DNA of 64,000 nt, taken from Blasia pusilla. Its lineage: Eukaryota > Marchantiophyta > Marchantiopsida > Blasiales. The stretch covers positions 6,262,001-6,326,000 of the forward strand of contig CM114273.1 in the NCBI GenBank assembly GCA_050084515.1. Direction: 5' to 3'. How positions within the stretch are numbered: the stretch's first letter is position 1; every line of letters begins with the position of its first letter. Below, in pieces: positions 35,405 to 46,969 of this stretch. A program made the position numbers and the translations under genes. Under the pieces are notes generated by a model. That model searched no databases. It had not been told where the DNA came from and worked only from the letters and a program-made list of their open reading frames with translations.

Positions 35405-36720
35405 TTGAGTAGGAACCCATGTACAAGCCAAGAGGATGCAACTAGGGCTAGATGGCATGGCGAGGTTGATGAGGAGATGGTGCCAGGTTGGCATGCATCC
35501 ACCTTTTTATGTTGGTTAGGGATGGACTCTAGTATGGAGGACCACATGACATCTTACTCTAGTCAGAGGGTAGATGGCCAACCTTCAGATCCTAAGGTTG
35601 GAGATGGCGGTACGGATCAACATGATATTCATGATCATGCGTTGGTGTTGGAGTTCCTATGGACCAGTAGGGTGCCAGGCATAGTGAGTGCCAAGGAGCG
35701 AGACCGTGTTCTTCAACGTGCTAAGAGGTATCGATTGGAGGGAACACATATTCTCCGTGTGTGGGAGGATGGTAGAGTACGAGTAGTGCCGCATTTGGCT
35801 CAGAGAGAGCGCATTGTGCGACATGCCCATGAGGAGTTGGGACATTTTGGGGTAAAGCGTACGTATATCTTACTCCTTGGTCAATATTGGTGGCGTGGCA
35901 TGCATACTCAGGTGCAGCAATTGGTGTCACGTTGTATGGTTTGTAACTGGGTGACGGCATCATTCAATGCCCCTACACCACAGTTACACCCCTTGCCTAT
36001 GATGGGGTTGGGTTATCGTTGGAGTGTGGACTTTGCGGGACCGTTACCGTTGACTATACGACATCATCGATATGTGTTGGTGATGGTGAGCACTTATCCA
36101 AGTGGATTGAGTTGGTGGCATTACCTGACAAGGCAAGTAAGGAAACGGCGTACGAGTTTCTTGATAGAGTGCTTAGTCATTTTGGTGCACCGGTGAAGTC
36201 TTGACCAACCAGTCTGAGTTTGGGGTGAGTTTCAGGTCTTGTGTGATAAGGCGTTGTTGATCATCGGACCACGTCTCGAGATCATGTAGAGGCGGATGGT
36301 TTGGCTGAGCGTGTGGTTCAGACGGTGAAGAGGGTATTGCGCAAGTATGGCCTACAGAAGGGGCATCTTGGAGACTGGGATATTCAGTTGCCATGGTTAG
36401 CCATGGGGTATAGGTTCAGTCGCCAAGCATCCTTGGCTTCCTTCTCACCTTATTATCTATTATACGGTCGAGATCCAGACTTGCCAGCAGTAATTCGTCG
36501 GGAGTCTAGTGAGGTGGTGAACCTTGATGACCCAGAGATGTGGATGAGGGTATGTTCTCAACGGGCAGAGCTCTTTCGGAGAGTTATGCCAACAACCTTT
36601 GAGAATCTTTCAATTGCTCAACATAGAGATACGTTGCAGTATGCAACCATTCGGGGTGGAAGTTATCGACCATCAATTCGTAGGTTCCATGTGGGGGACT
36701 ATGTCTATTTGTAGCAGATT
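35405..36720 (+). pseudogene. Element A integrase (HHCC + DDE, Asp-to-Asn)
   Basis: The zinc-binding domain reads HAHEELGHFG...RCMVCNW (HHCC). The catalytic core has WSVDFAGPLPLT (first Asp), WIELVALPDKAS and EFLDRVLSHFGAP. It then has LTNQ where LTDQG is expected, so the second catalytic Asp appears as Asn. ADGLAERVVQTVKRVLRKYG gives the third acidic residue. Downstream, PWLAMGYRFSRQASLASFSPYYLLYGR is the usual gypsy post-core block. Frames change near 36,085 and 36,215. The C-terminal region has RRFHVGDYVYL, then LEGRDG.VWKDH, a chromodomain-position segment that I do not recognise as a chromodomain. The Asn is shared with element B. Confidence 0.82.
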
Positions 36721-36894
36721 GCACCGACAACGTTGGATGTGACGGTAGGCCGCATTATTTTACGAATGCGCGAGGTGTTAGCTTCTGGAGTTCTCATGTT
36801 GGAGGGTCGTGATGGAGTTGTTTGGAAGGACCATTTCTGTAATTTTCGTCATGTCATCTTCCAAATGTAGATGGTACTTTTTATCCAAGCTTAG

Positions 36895-37059
36895 CCATGA
36901 TACGTGCTAGCTTGAGGTGCATGTTGTGTGGGTCTTCTGGTAACGCAGCGCGTTTGTTGGTGTGTGATCGGTATTCTGGGGGTTGGCACATAATGTGTTT
37001 GACTCCACGTATGGATATTGTTCCTACTAGAAGGTCGATTTGTCCTCGATGTATTTAGG
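36895..37059 (+). pseudogene. Element A C-terminal PHD finger
   Basis: After the integrase the frame gives RCMLCG, LLVCDRY, GWHIMCLTP and ICPRC. This spacing is that of a PHD finger: CxxC, then CDxC, then HxxC, a P-rich link and CPxC, ending in the W/I-C-PRC signature. The second Cys of CDxC is Tyr here (TAT for TGT), so this copy is degraded. PHD fingers bind histone H3 tails. At the end of the integrase it could steer insertion or recruit the element's methyltransferase to chosen chromatin. Element B has the same module at 58,975-59,121. Confidence 0.75.
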
Positions 37060-37220
37060 AGAGGTAGATGACTTGATCTTTGCATGATATGGATTACACA
37101 TGTGCTACTAACGATGGGGCAATCTAGCACCCGGCCTTCTGATTCGTGCACCCACGAAGATGTATAGCATGTAATAGATGTATAGGGCTACCTGGGAGTT
37201 AGAGGGACCTAACCGCCAGT

Positions 37221-37233
37221 TAGGGGGGCGAGT
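37221..37233 (+). other. Element A polypurine tract
   Basis: taggggggcgagt lies immediately before repeat Y and is the expected primer site for plus-strand DNA synthesis. It marks Y as the true start of the 3' repeat region. Confidence 0.65.
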
Positions 37234-37339
37234 TGTGGTACACTTATGTTTGTGGATGCTCTCGTCTATGTTATGTATGTATGTGAGTATGGTATGTCAG
37301 CGATGTATGTTGTATGACGATGTGGATTCGTACGATAGC
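37234..37339 (+). repeat. Element A repeat Y, first copy
   Basis: This 106-bp segment, starting TGTGGTACAC, lies between the polypurine tract and X. It recurs gaplessly after X at 37,710. Confidence 0.85.
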
Positions 37340-37707
37340 TGTCATGACCATACGGATTATGTCGTAGAGTATAGTGTGCTAGTAGAGGCCATACCTTATG
37401 TAGGACCATAGTGGCTAGATAGAGATGCGGTTTCATATATAGGGTTGGGGGTTACTCAGTTGGGGGTGACTTTCCCAGTAGGACCTGCTCTTAGGTTGGA
37501 GGATATAGTGTGGAGTGCACCCAAAGAACAGTCAATTCTTTGAGATGAGCCTGTTGCGTTGGGAGTTAGTCTTGGTAGTGAGTAGAGCTCTTGGCTATGG
37601 TGTTTCCCGCAAGCTTCGACCTAGATTCTCCCATCGTGGAGTGGGTTTGACTCGATTGTATATGATTCTATACGTGTTTTATGACAGTAGGTCTTTCACG
37701 GATTTCA
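37340..37707 (+). repeat. Element A terminal repeat X, 3' copy
   Basis: 368 bp, a partner of 28,623-28,990. It is flanked by Y on both sides. Confidence 0.9.
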
Positions 37708-37709
37708 GT

Positions 37710-37813
37710 TGTGGTACACTTATGTTTGTGGATGCTCTCGTCTATGTTATGTATGTATGTGAGTATGGTATGTCAGCGATATATGTTGTATGACGATGTG
37801 GATTCGCACGATA
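37710..37813 (+). repeat. Element A repeat Y', second copy
   Basis: This repeats 37,234-37,337 with a couple of substitutions and stops exactly where X would begin. The element ends here. Confidence 0.85.
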
Positions 37814-38859
37814 TTATGCATTTCCTCAATTATTTGATAGGGCTCTCTAATATCCATAATTTTTGACATATTGGAAAAATTTTAAATGAAAATTTGGTGT
37901 TCCTTATAGGAAAAAGAAAAAAATATTATTATTGAAGGATACTTGGCAAACATTAAAATTTAACACAGAGAAGAGGTAATGCAAACTAGTGTGTGGCCCT
38001 TTGAGAGAGGATGCAAAATCCCCACCCCTCTTAGAGTTTATCATGTGTATTATGTTTCTAAAAATAATTACAAAGTCCTAAAAATATGATTTTTTAATAT
38101 TTAAAAAAAAATCCCAACGCTGGATGTGTGAGAGCACACTCCTACTAAAGGGATGTTGTGGCACAATTACAAACTTCTATTAAAAAAACCTCATTATATT
38201 TAGGGTTGTAAGAATAATAATATCGATAGTTATAGATTAATGAAATATGGGGTTATACTAAAAATATATATGGAAATTGTTTTCATCCTATAGACTTTGT
38301 ATGATATGAGTTAGGGGTGCCTTCTATCCACATACTTGCGGATGCTACACCAATATCTTTGGAATAATTGGTGGTAGGAGTGTATGACATTAGCTAGGGG
38401 TATCTTTTATCCGCATACATGTGTAGACCTATATTATTATTGGAGGATGCTCTTTCATTTTGTAAATTCTTTTCCTCTTGATACTTGAACAATTTTGCTT
38501 TATGAACTAATAGGATTATTGGAAATTGATTTTAAAATGACACTTGAAAATTAATTATAGAAGATAATTTAAATATACTTACACTAATCTATGTTTATCT
38601 TATTGGTAAACTCTCCTCTCTAACCCTTTCAAAGGTTTATAGATCAAGAAAATAACTTGAAATGATATATGTACTACGAAATTTTGATTATAATGTCGTT
38701 AATTAAAATTTCTATAATAGTCGGTCCGAGTCCTGCACATTTCTCAGATCTTCGGGATGTGAACTTATCCAACCTTGCTTAAACTAAGGCCGTATACATG
38801 TTATGTAATTATTCTAGTTTTTAGTAAAACCCCTAAGCCTTACTAAAGTAAAAAGCCTT
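37814..38859. other. AT-rich spacer
   Basis: No gene recognised. Confidence 0.4.
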
Positions 38860-39350
38860 TGGTGGCATTTTGGGGGAGAGTGTAGAATGAAACTGTAGTA
38901 ATTCAGTAATTCCATTCCTGTTGTTATGTTATTCCAATGTTATTTAAGCCTTGTATTAGTTATGTTATTCCCGTGTTAGTATTATCCACGCCTTAGGACC
39001 TTAGGCCGGCTCCATGCGATTGTAGTATAGCACCCCGCAAGAATAGAGTTATTTCTTTCTTGCCGGGTGGTAATAAAGTCATTAACGACTCGAATTCTCT
39101 TCAAGTCCCATGAATCCCATCCTGGCAAGCATGGGAATGTGCCCAAGCTCCCTGACCAACTGCAAAAATAGTTTGATTTCCGCAAAAATAGTATCCCTGA
39201 CCAACCGCAAAAATAGTTTGATTTCCGGAAAAATAGTATGGGCAGTAACAAAGTCGAAGAAACTTGTGCCATGTGTTCTAATGGCGCGAATTTCATGAAT
39301 CCCATCTTGGCCACCTCGGCCCTATGGGACTCTTCACTGCTATATACCCC
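38860..39350 (+). mobile_element. Possible copia-type 3' LTR remnant
   Basis: attttgggggagagTGTAGAATG at 38,870-38,890 looks like a polypurine tract followed by an LTR start. This G-run-plus-GAG design is common in copia elements. No matching 5' LTR or pol sequence lies nearby and the right end is uncertain. A 45-bp direct duplication (39,151-39,195 and 39,196-39,240, gaccaac.gcaaaaatag) lies inside it. Confidence 0.3.
39151..39240 (+). repeat. 45-bp tandem duplication
   Basis: Two adjacent 45-bp units differ at a few positions. Each contains two gcaaaaatag/gaaaaatag words. Confidence 0.7.
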
Positions 39351-39698
39351 GTGTTAGCGTATTTGGATTTTGGATTAAAATTTTGGTTAAAATTTTTGGA
39401 TTTTGGCCACATACTGGTTGTTTAATAACTGGAAGTAACTCTGACTTTGGGGTGTGGACGTTCGATCCAAGGAAGGGGGAGAGGAGAGACAAAACATGAG
39501 GAATGAGGAAGGAAGCTGCTTTAGGTGAGATTTGATAAAAATTCGAATGGGAGGAGAGAAGATGCTGCGAATTGGCAAGATAGTGTTATCTTAGTTTCTT
39601 TATTCTTCCGCCCTTGATGAGTGATCACTACTATCAGAATCCATAGATACGAACCAACAACCCTCTTCCGCGAATTTCAATTTCCTCTTCACTATTTT

Positions 39699-40319
39699 TT
39701 ATGGCAATGACTTCAAGACCGCCGACTTTCTTTTTCCATGAATCGGAAACAAGTTGTTAGGCGTGCAAAGGGCAGCATAGTCTTTCGTGCGTGTTTCAAG
39801 CGATACGATTCGCTTGGAAATAGATGTCACAATCCAACTTACATTTCCCTGTCCACTTTCTATCCTCACTCCTCGCCCGTCGCCAGGATAGGCGCACTCT
39901 CTGTTGTAGAACCTGCGACGACAAGTTGAATCAAAATGCACGGGGCCATCGCCCGGAAAGACTAAAGTAGCTCGCGCATCTGTTCCATTGCTGACTGGTC
40001 GGGCAATAAGACTCCGTAGGTCATGCAGCCGCTTCCAATGAAATTGAAATTGCAAAATTCCAGCTCTGTCTTCGGTTACATATGCAGTACAGAGAAACAA
40101 AAAATCTTGCATTTTCTCTCAACCACGTTCTCGACTTAACTTCTTTGCCGCATCCGGCATGGCCAGATGAAAGTGCAACGAAGAATTGTTCGAAAGACTA
40201 GTGAAAGCTGGTGTCTTTGCTAGGGCCCTTATCTTATTTGGCTTGCTTAGTAACATGCTTATGCGTTCCCGTAGGTCTCCAAGAGTCCGGGACTTGGGGA
40301 TGCTAGATCTGAAGAGCAA
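39699..40319 (-). other. Two adjacent minus-strand ORFs, unrecognised
   Basis: 40,319-40,119 (66 residues, LHFHLAMPDAAKKLSRERG at its end) is followed after a stop by 40,112-39,699 (137 residues). They look like one interrupted coding region. The second part reads ILQFQFHWKRLHDLRSLI and ATLVFPGDGPVHFDSTCRRR. I do not recognise the family. The sequence is less AT-rich than its surroundings, which fits decayed coding DNA. It could be a captured or decayed host gene. Confidence 0.3.
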
Positions 40320-40980
40320 ACCACTTTCAATCGTATAGAGTCTTTGGGTTCTAGCTAATTGTAATTGTCTCTAGAGAGAGAGAATTCACACCATATGCCC
40401 TCGGGAGAGGTGGCGCCGAGAGGATCGCATGTGCATTCACCATTGAATTCACTCTAAAACATTCCACAAATATGATATAATCAGAAAAATAAAATAAAAT
40501 GTCTTTTTTTTCATAGTGAACGTAATTAAATCTGAGTTAGGGCATGGAGTGTCTTATTCCTTGGGACGCCCATTTAGATGGTATATTCAAATGAGTGAAG
40601 TCTCTCATCTCGGCGGGAATACGAGATCAGAACGGCTAATAGATCAGTCCCTCAGCGATGGAGTTCATCATGATGCTGGAGATTAGAAAATGTGTGGGAC
40701 AGGGATCTTGGGAGGCTCTCGGGATGTTGAAGGTGCGGTTGTTGGTTTGCTGTTTTGGGTCGAGATTTGTCAATTGGAAGTGGGTGACGATCCATGGTCT
40801 GTGTGGTAGAGTTCTAGAGAGCATAGTAGAGACAGATACCTTTGTTGGTGGCTATGGATGGTTTTTTCCGAGAATATTCTGAGTCTACTAGAGCAGCTTG
40901 TCCACTTTGCGGTGAGAGCATCACTAAGGGTGTCGTGAGAGTCGATAAGGAAGGAGTGGCTGCAGGGGCCTTTAAGACAA
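40320..40980. other. Spacer, no gene recognised
   Basis: Two short opposing ORFs near 40,640-40,880 are not supported by any motif. Confidence 0.3.
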
Positions 40981-41268
40981 ATGGCTGGTAGGGATTCGTT
41001 AGGCCTGACTTTCAGATTTGATCCACCTAACGAGAATTCACTTCGAAATCAGCCCGAAATGATCGAGAAAATCAATGTTGAAAGCAATTCCGAAAAGCCA
41101 CGTGTCATACCACTTTGTAGACATCTGATGTGTGTGAGTTTGGTGCACATCATAAGGAATGACGCTGATCAAATTCTCAGATCGATTTGGCTCCTGCATA
41201 TCAATTTGTTTCCGGACACTGAATTGCTTGATAAGGTTCTGGTCATACATCTAGGCTCAGTGCAATGA
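40981..41268 (+). other. Unrecognised 95-residue ORF
   Basis: ATG-started and open to a stop. It reads LGLTFRFDPPNENSL, then a central CRHLMCVSLVHIIRND. No family recognised. It may be chance. Confidence 0.2.
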
Positions 41269-44200
41269 TATTGCATCACAACCCGTGTAATTGAATCAAA
41301 ACGAAGCCAGAAGTGAATACAACTTCATTGCATGTATTTTGTGGTTGAAAGGCGACGGTTTTTTAGTTTAAGAATCAAGGTCATCCGCTGGCATTACTAC
41401 GATACCTTTTTTTATTAGGAATTATGCTATTCCAGAAATTTTTAGATTGACAGGTGAGAAAAGTTGATAGTAGAAAGAATGGCAAAAGTACGAATAAAGT
41501 GGCTGCTATCTGGCTAAAAGTTTTGAACTTAAAAATCCTTTTTAATTTCAAAAGTACCCTTATTGCTTTTCCTGTAAAGAACGAGAAAAGTCGAGCAGGA
41601 ACTCTTGCGCTATGCATCTGTTCCCATTAATTGTTGAGTTTGATGCACTCTCTTCGAATGACCATCTGACTTATCTAATGAATACTATGTCTTTATATTA
41701 TACTACTAGGAATCACTTAATTCGAAACTCAAGCACGTCATGGGGTTGACTTTGATAGTGATTTATTTTCTTCTGGCTTTAGGCATCATCCAAAGTGCTT
41801 TACGGATAACTATCCAGAGAACGACTTGACAAAGATATGTGGTTTCGACACTTCGAAAGTCAGAACTTAGTTCTTGCTCAAAGAACCTAAAGGTTGCTAG
41901 TCTCATGTGATACAAGTACCACAAATCGTATCCGGCCCTATTCAGACACCTTTTGTGCAATGCCTAAAATCTCCTTTGCTCTTGACTGCACGTTGTTGAT
42001 CAAACATTCTTGAAATAAATCATAGCAAGTAAAGACATGGTAAAATTTGAAGTTGCAAAGGGTTGTCCCGAGCAGGATCATCGACATGCTCCTGCCGTAT
42101 CCTCATGGGAAAATGTTATGTTCAAGGGAATCTTTTACATTAAATTGAACTGATGGATGCTAAAAATTACTCACTCTCTACTGGCTGGAGTTACAGGGTG
42201 TAAGGACTCCCAAGGTTTTAATAGAGCTTAAAACCTTTCAGCGTTCATAGCTATCCACTTCGAATAGAGTAATATTTTGAATGGATTCCTGTATGATGTC
42301 TAGAGTTGTGCATCAAAATTTTTCCTTGGCATCATTGCTATCATTTGCTATCCATGTCTAGAGAGCAAACTTACATGCACTGGAAGTAGTGCTTTCCGAT
42401 GCCTTGTACACATTCATTGCAGATTATACCCTTACCGGAGGGCTGGAAGGCTTTTTCCACATTTGCTATGAGGTGCATATGTTGAACTTTATTTTCTCTC
42501 AAATATGGCACAATTTTTGGCAATATGGTTGCCACAGTTTCCTATTTTTGTGAAATGACATTGTAGATCCAATTTTTGTGGGATTTACTCTTATGTGGAG
42601 TAAATTCCCAAAACCTCTGTCAGCTGAATACTTGATGTGGATATACCCAGGCAGAAAACCTTGAACCATTCCAAAAGATCGCAGCATTTGACTTTGATGG
42701 TACTTGAGTAAATACACATCCTTGAAGGTTAGCTTTTCAAAATCTCCCTTTCTATTTGTATTCTAGCGGGAAATGCCAAGAATTCTGGATTCCAATGAAA
42801 CTCTGTTCCTTCTTCCACAGGCTTGAAGTCTGTAAAATTTCAAGTCCTTCACCACACTATAGACTTCAAAAGAAGGTTTCATAATCCAGAGAGATTCTAA
42901 AACACATGTTGAAACTTAGAAACAAATCTCATTCAACTTTCATTATTACAGTCAACTTCTGTTAATTCCTTCAGGCGAAAAATGGTCTCATGTTGTTTGT
43001 TGTGGATCTGCCTCTAAGCCAACTGCAGTTTGATGTCTAGTGGACTTATTGAGAAGAAATTATAGCTGTTCTTTGGCACGTGTTTCCTCTTCAATTGAAT
43101 AGTAGCTTATAAGCTATAGAAAATGTGGTTTTGCAGGCATGGTCCAGATGCATGGAAATTGCTTTATCCTTCCTTTTCCTAAAAAGTTGCCATACTACCA
43201 TAATGAAGGCTACAAACTGGCTCGTATGAAAGGTGTTGAATGTTTCCGTTTACATTTTCTCTGTAGCTAGGATTGGGCTCCTTGAATTGGTCTACAAGTT
43301 TCAAATGTTGTCCTAAAACAACTACCATCATACTATCTTTACTTCAAAATTTTGCTCGATTTATGGTATGATGCTAATCGAAACAAACCTCCAATATTAC
43401 CTAGGTGATATTCTCCAATGAGTCAAATATTGACCGGTGGATAAACAAGCGAGCATCAGCAATAGGAAGCAAATTGGGGCGGTTGGAAGGTCTCATGAAG
43501 GATGTGAAGTTGCCATTGTAGGTAACAGATAATCCAAATAATTCATGAAACTGAGGCTAGACAACCTCTGTACTTTGTCAGTAGAGCCTGATAGACATGA
43601 TACTATCATCAATGGAATCATAAGTAAAAATTCTTGAACCACATGATGTCTGTTGAATGTAGGGAAATTCCCCTAGATTGGAAATCAAGTTGTGTAGGGT
43701 GGATTTGTCAGCACTATGGGCAACTTGTCTGTATGCAATTGATGCGTGGTCCTCGTTCTACCATCAAACATAAAAGAGTGATGTATTTGTCTCATAAGGC
43801 TTCAACTTGGAGTCTTCTTCCAATATCTTATCTTCTTTGGTCGTCATCTTTCACCTGCATGCTCTGTTGTTGCATTGTAGATAGTTTTTGCTTCTGTGAG
43901 GGGGACAAGAAATGATTCTTTCCGAAAGCCTGCCATTAGCAAAGTGGAATTTTCTGGAAGATAACCTAAATGGTGGATTTTGTATTGACAAAGAAAAGTA
44001 ATTTAACGTTTACAGGATGGTTGTTTGATTTTTTTTGTCATGGAGCTTGCTTTCGAGCGTAGGGAACAACTAAAACGAAAATAATATCTATGGACCCAGA
44101 TCCTCTTATGCTGCAGGAAGACAAGGTAAAATTAAAGACCACAGTTGTGCGAATATTGATTTTGCCAAGGTGACAAGGCACAAATGGTCCTTGTGCTTTC

Positions 44201-45775
44201 TGAAATAGACAGATTTTCTAGCTGAGAGTAACCTATGAGACTAGGAAAGTTTCAAAATAGTAATAACATCCAATTGTGTAAGAAAAAAAATGAGCGTTGT
44301 TTTGTATCAGGCTGTAGGATTGAACTTTTTCCATCTGTAGTTTCTTCAACTGACTGGTAGGATAGATACGTTGGGCAGATTGTGATACTGTATAGCTGTA
44401 GTTTACAAATCTTCTCACTTTTTGCCTTAGAGCTATGGAAATTTGTGTGGTTGTAATGATTACTGGTCCCCTCTGCTTGCAATAATGAATTATCATGTGC
44501 ATTCTATAGGATCTCTTCCTGCGCTTGCCTAGTCAATAATACTTGTTATAGACAGAAATAACTTCTCGAGTTTGAATGTTGTGTATGACTCCAAAATCAT
44601 CTGATTGCTCCCCAACATTGTGGCACATTCACATTGGGGGCTCATAACAACACTACTTGCCTCTATTGTAAATTGCCCACTCAGCTCGATGATGAGAGCA
44701 AGAAGTTTGTCCTCAAGATCACAATGAAAGCATCTCCAGCTAAATTTTATCCAGGGTCGTGGTATTCTCAAAGTGCTCTGCTGAATACTTAGCTGATATG
44801 GCACTCGTCATATTCATGGGTCTCATGTTCCCTTGCCAAGAAGATTTGAGGCATTGAAGGAGACTAGAAAGTCTGATAGAGAAGATTTTGGAATGGGAAG
44901 TGCTTAGTAAGAGAAGGGTGTGATGGAATCCTCCAAGAGAGGATCCCATAGTTGAGTATTAACCGCGGGGGTGACCTTTGTGTTATCATTTATGCATGGC
45001 ATTTGGATTCACTCGTGCGGAGGGTTAGATTGATCGAATTGTTTTTCAATGATACAAGCAGTTTTCTCATTGATTTTCATCACAAAACTTTAGTATAAAT
45101 ACAAGTGTGTTGTAATAAATTCTTGATAATAACTTAGTTGTGTGAACATATAATAATATATGTGATATAATAATGTACACAACAATAAGTAAAATATTTT
45201 TCAAAATTACGTGTGAATTCTCTAATCAATATTGTCATTAAAATTAGGGGTTAAAGTACTAAATGTTGTGTGGAAGCCATAGTAAGTATTTTTTCTCAAG
45301 GTTGAGAACTAGTAACACTGTTTTAAGTCACCAAAGACTTAATTTTGAAATCCAAAATGAAGATTTTTACACACAGGGAAGTGTCATTAAACTAGTTAGA
45401 ATTTATCCTAGAATAGATAAGGAAGAGCAACAAACCCCTCGTTCTTTAGATGAAGACAATGAATGAACCTTCTCCCTAACTCGAAAGCTTCCTCCTAGTC
45501 CATCAATGCATACTTTGCATATAAATTATATCCTCATCTAGTCTTGGAATCCTAGACATTACAAGAATATGACGTAGATGTTTGGGTAACAATTTATCTT
45601 CATTTTCAGATTTTCCAAAAGTAATCAAAATGAAAATGTATATGAAAATGTATACACACTAAAAAAATCTATTTCAAGTAATCGAGTAGATAAATATCCA
45701 AGAAAATCCAACAATCTTGAAAAGTAAAAACTGAACTACCGTTTAATGATTGAGGAAAAAGTTTTTATTTATCAA
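41269..45775. other. 4.5-kb block without assigned gene
   Basis: Several short minus-strand segments have coding-like composition: FKPVEEGTEFHWNPEFLAFP near 42,800, YLLKYHQSQMLRSFGMVQGFLPGYI near 42,650 and LIIELSGQFTIEASSV near 44,680. They may be exons of one decayed minus-strand gene. I cannot assign it or join the pieces. Confidence 0.25.
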
Positions 45776-45840
45776 GAGGCAAAAAATCTCATCATGTAAC
45801 ATAACCTGGTTATGTTACATGATGAGATTTTTTGCCTCTG
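45776..45840. repeat. Perfect 65-bp palindrome
   Basis: Arms 45,776-45,807 and 45,809-45,840 are exact 32-bp reverse complements around a single T. The inner word catcatgtaacataa occurs a third time at about 45,866-45,880. As RNA it would be an almost loop-free hairpin. Confidence 0.9.
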
Positions 45841-46560
45841 AAATTCAGTTATTTAAGAAAATCCATCATGTAACATAATTATTACTAGTATGTTCCCAAT
45901 AGAAGGGCTTTAAAAACCAGGTGTCAATAATATTTTTAAAAATTATTTTTGAAATTTTATTTAATTTAAAATTTAAGTGTAATTTCCATTTTTTAAATCT
46001 TAAAAGACTAAGAAAATTTCACTTTTAAATAATATCCATCTTCTCTAAATAATTTCACTTCTTTGTAAAAGGTCAAACAATAATTATTATTTCCCTTCCG
46101 CTCTTCCCACTAGAACAACATTCAATAACCAAAATCTTAACTAATTTTAATTAATGAAATTATTTGCCTTTTCCATTCAAATTCATTTTCCTTTTCCAAA
46201 ATAGCACATGTGAATTAATACGATTTTTTTAAAAATAATCATATTATTCATTTCAAATTTTAGATATAATTTCTATTTTCTAAAATCTTAGAAGAGTAAT
46301 AACATTTCACTCTACTTAATCATACTATTAAGCACGTTAGGTCCTTCTTATGTGCAAGTCCCAAATTTTGACACGTGGCCAAAGGCCTCTTACGTATCCA
46401 CACATTATTTGTTGAGAGAATTTCTTGCATATTTGCTTATAATTCCACCAAGTTCAAATGCATGTGGCGAATTTAAAAGTATTGTAAGACTTTTCAACAA
46501 AACGCAGCCACTTTCACTCTCCGAATGTAGGAATATTTGATAGCACATTTATATTTATGT
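45841..46560. other. AT-rich spacer before element B
   Basis: No gene recognised. It contains the second copy of the 79-bp dispersed repeat (46,141-46,219). Confidence 0.4.
46141..46219 (+). repeat. Dispersed 79-bp repeat, copy 2
   Basis: Aligns at full length with 7342-7420. Confidence 0.5.
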
Positions 46561-46969
46561 TGTCATATTTGAGTAACCGATATGCTGAGATATATCGTGG
46601 ATAGGGCGTAGGAGCCAACGGACTATCTTGAGTGTAACTTTGTCCCACATTGTCACATGAAGTTGAGGATAGGTCTATTGTGTCAGGAATGTCGTTTCTC
46701 ACAACTTTTCTATTAAGGTCTTTCACAATCGGGTGACTTGTTGACCAGGTTATCCGCCCCTGGTAACCTGTACGCGCAAGTTACCAAGAGGATAACTATT
46801 TTTAGGGAAAGAGCTTTTTGGCTTTTCCCAACCCTATATAAGGGAGGAAGATGGCTTTCCCAAGCCATCTTTCTCATGTTGGGCCGTTGAAGCACCTCTC
46901 TTATATGTGAGTGAGATAGGACTAGGGTGCTAGCGTCTGGATTCCTTGATAGCATAAGGTGGACGAGGC
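46561..46969 (+). repeat. Element B repeat X, 5' copy, with TATA box
   Basis: It starts TGTCATATTTGAG. It matches 59,338-59,719 up to ggacgaggc, with small indels. A cctatataaggg box at about 46,833-46,844 sits about 20 bp after a gggaaagagc/gcttttccc inverted pair and is a plausible promoter. Y is absent on both sides. Confidence 0.8.
46835..46840 (+). promoter_or_regulatory. TATA box in element B X repeat
   Basis: The tatata core is in a GC-framed context and is conserved in the 3' copy at 59,593-59,598. It probably drives the element's genomic RNA. Confidence 0.5.

Larger units (their letters stand above)
28623..37813 (+). mobile_element. Ty3/gypsy-like element A with DNMT3-type methyltransferase
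   Basis: About 9.2 kb. The order is Gag, aspartic protease, cytosine-5 methyltransferase, reverse transcriptase, RNase H, integrase, PHD finger, all on the plus strand. The ends are unusual: repeat X at the 5' end, and Y-X-Y' at the 3' end behind a G-rich polypurine tract. No 4-6 bp target duplication is visible (gtgtgt before, attatg after). The two X copies are equal in length (368 bp) and differ at only a modest number of positions, so the insertion is fairly young. Even so, the frame has many stops, mostly TAG. Element B at 46.6-59.9 kb has the same gene order and end structure. Confidence 0.85.
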
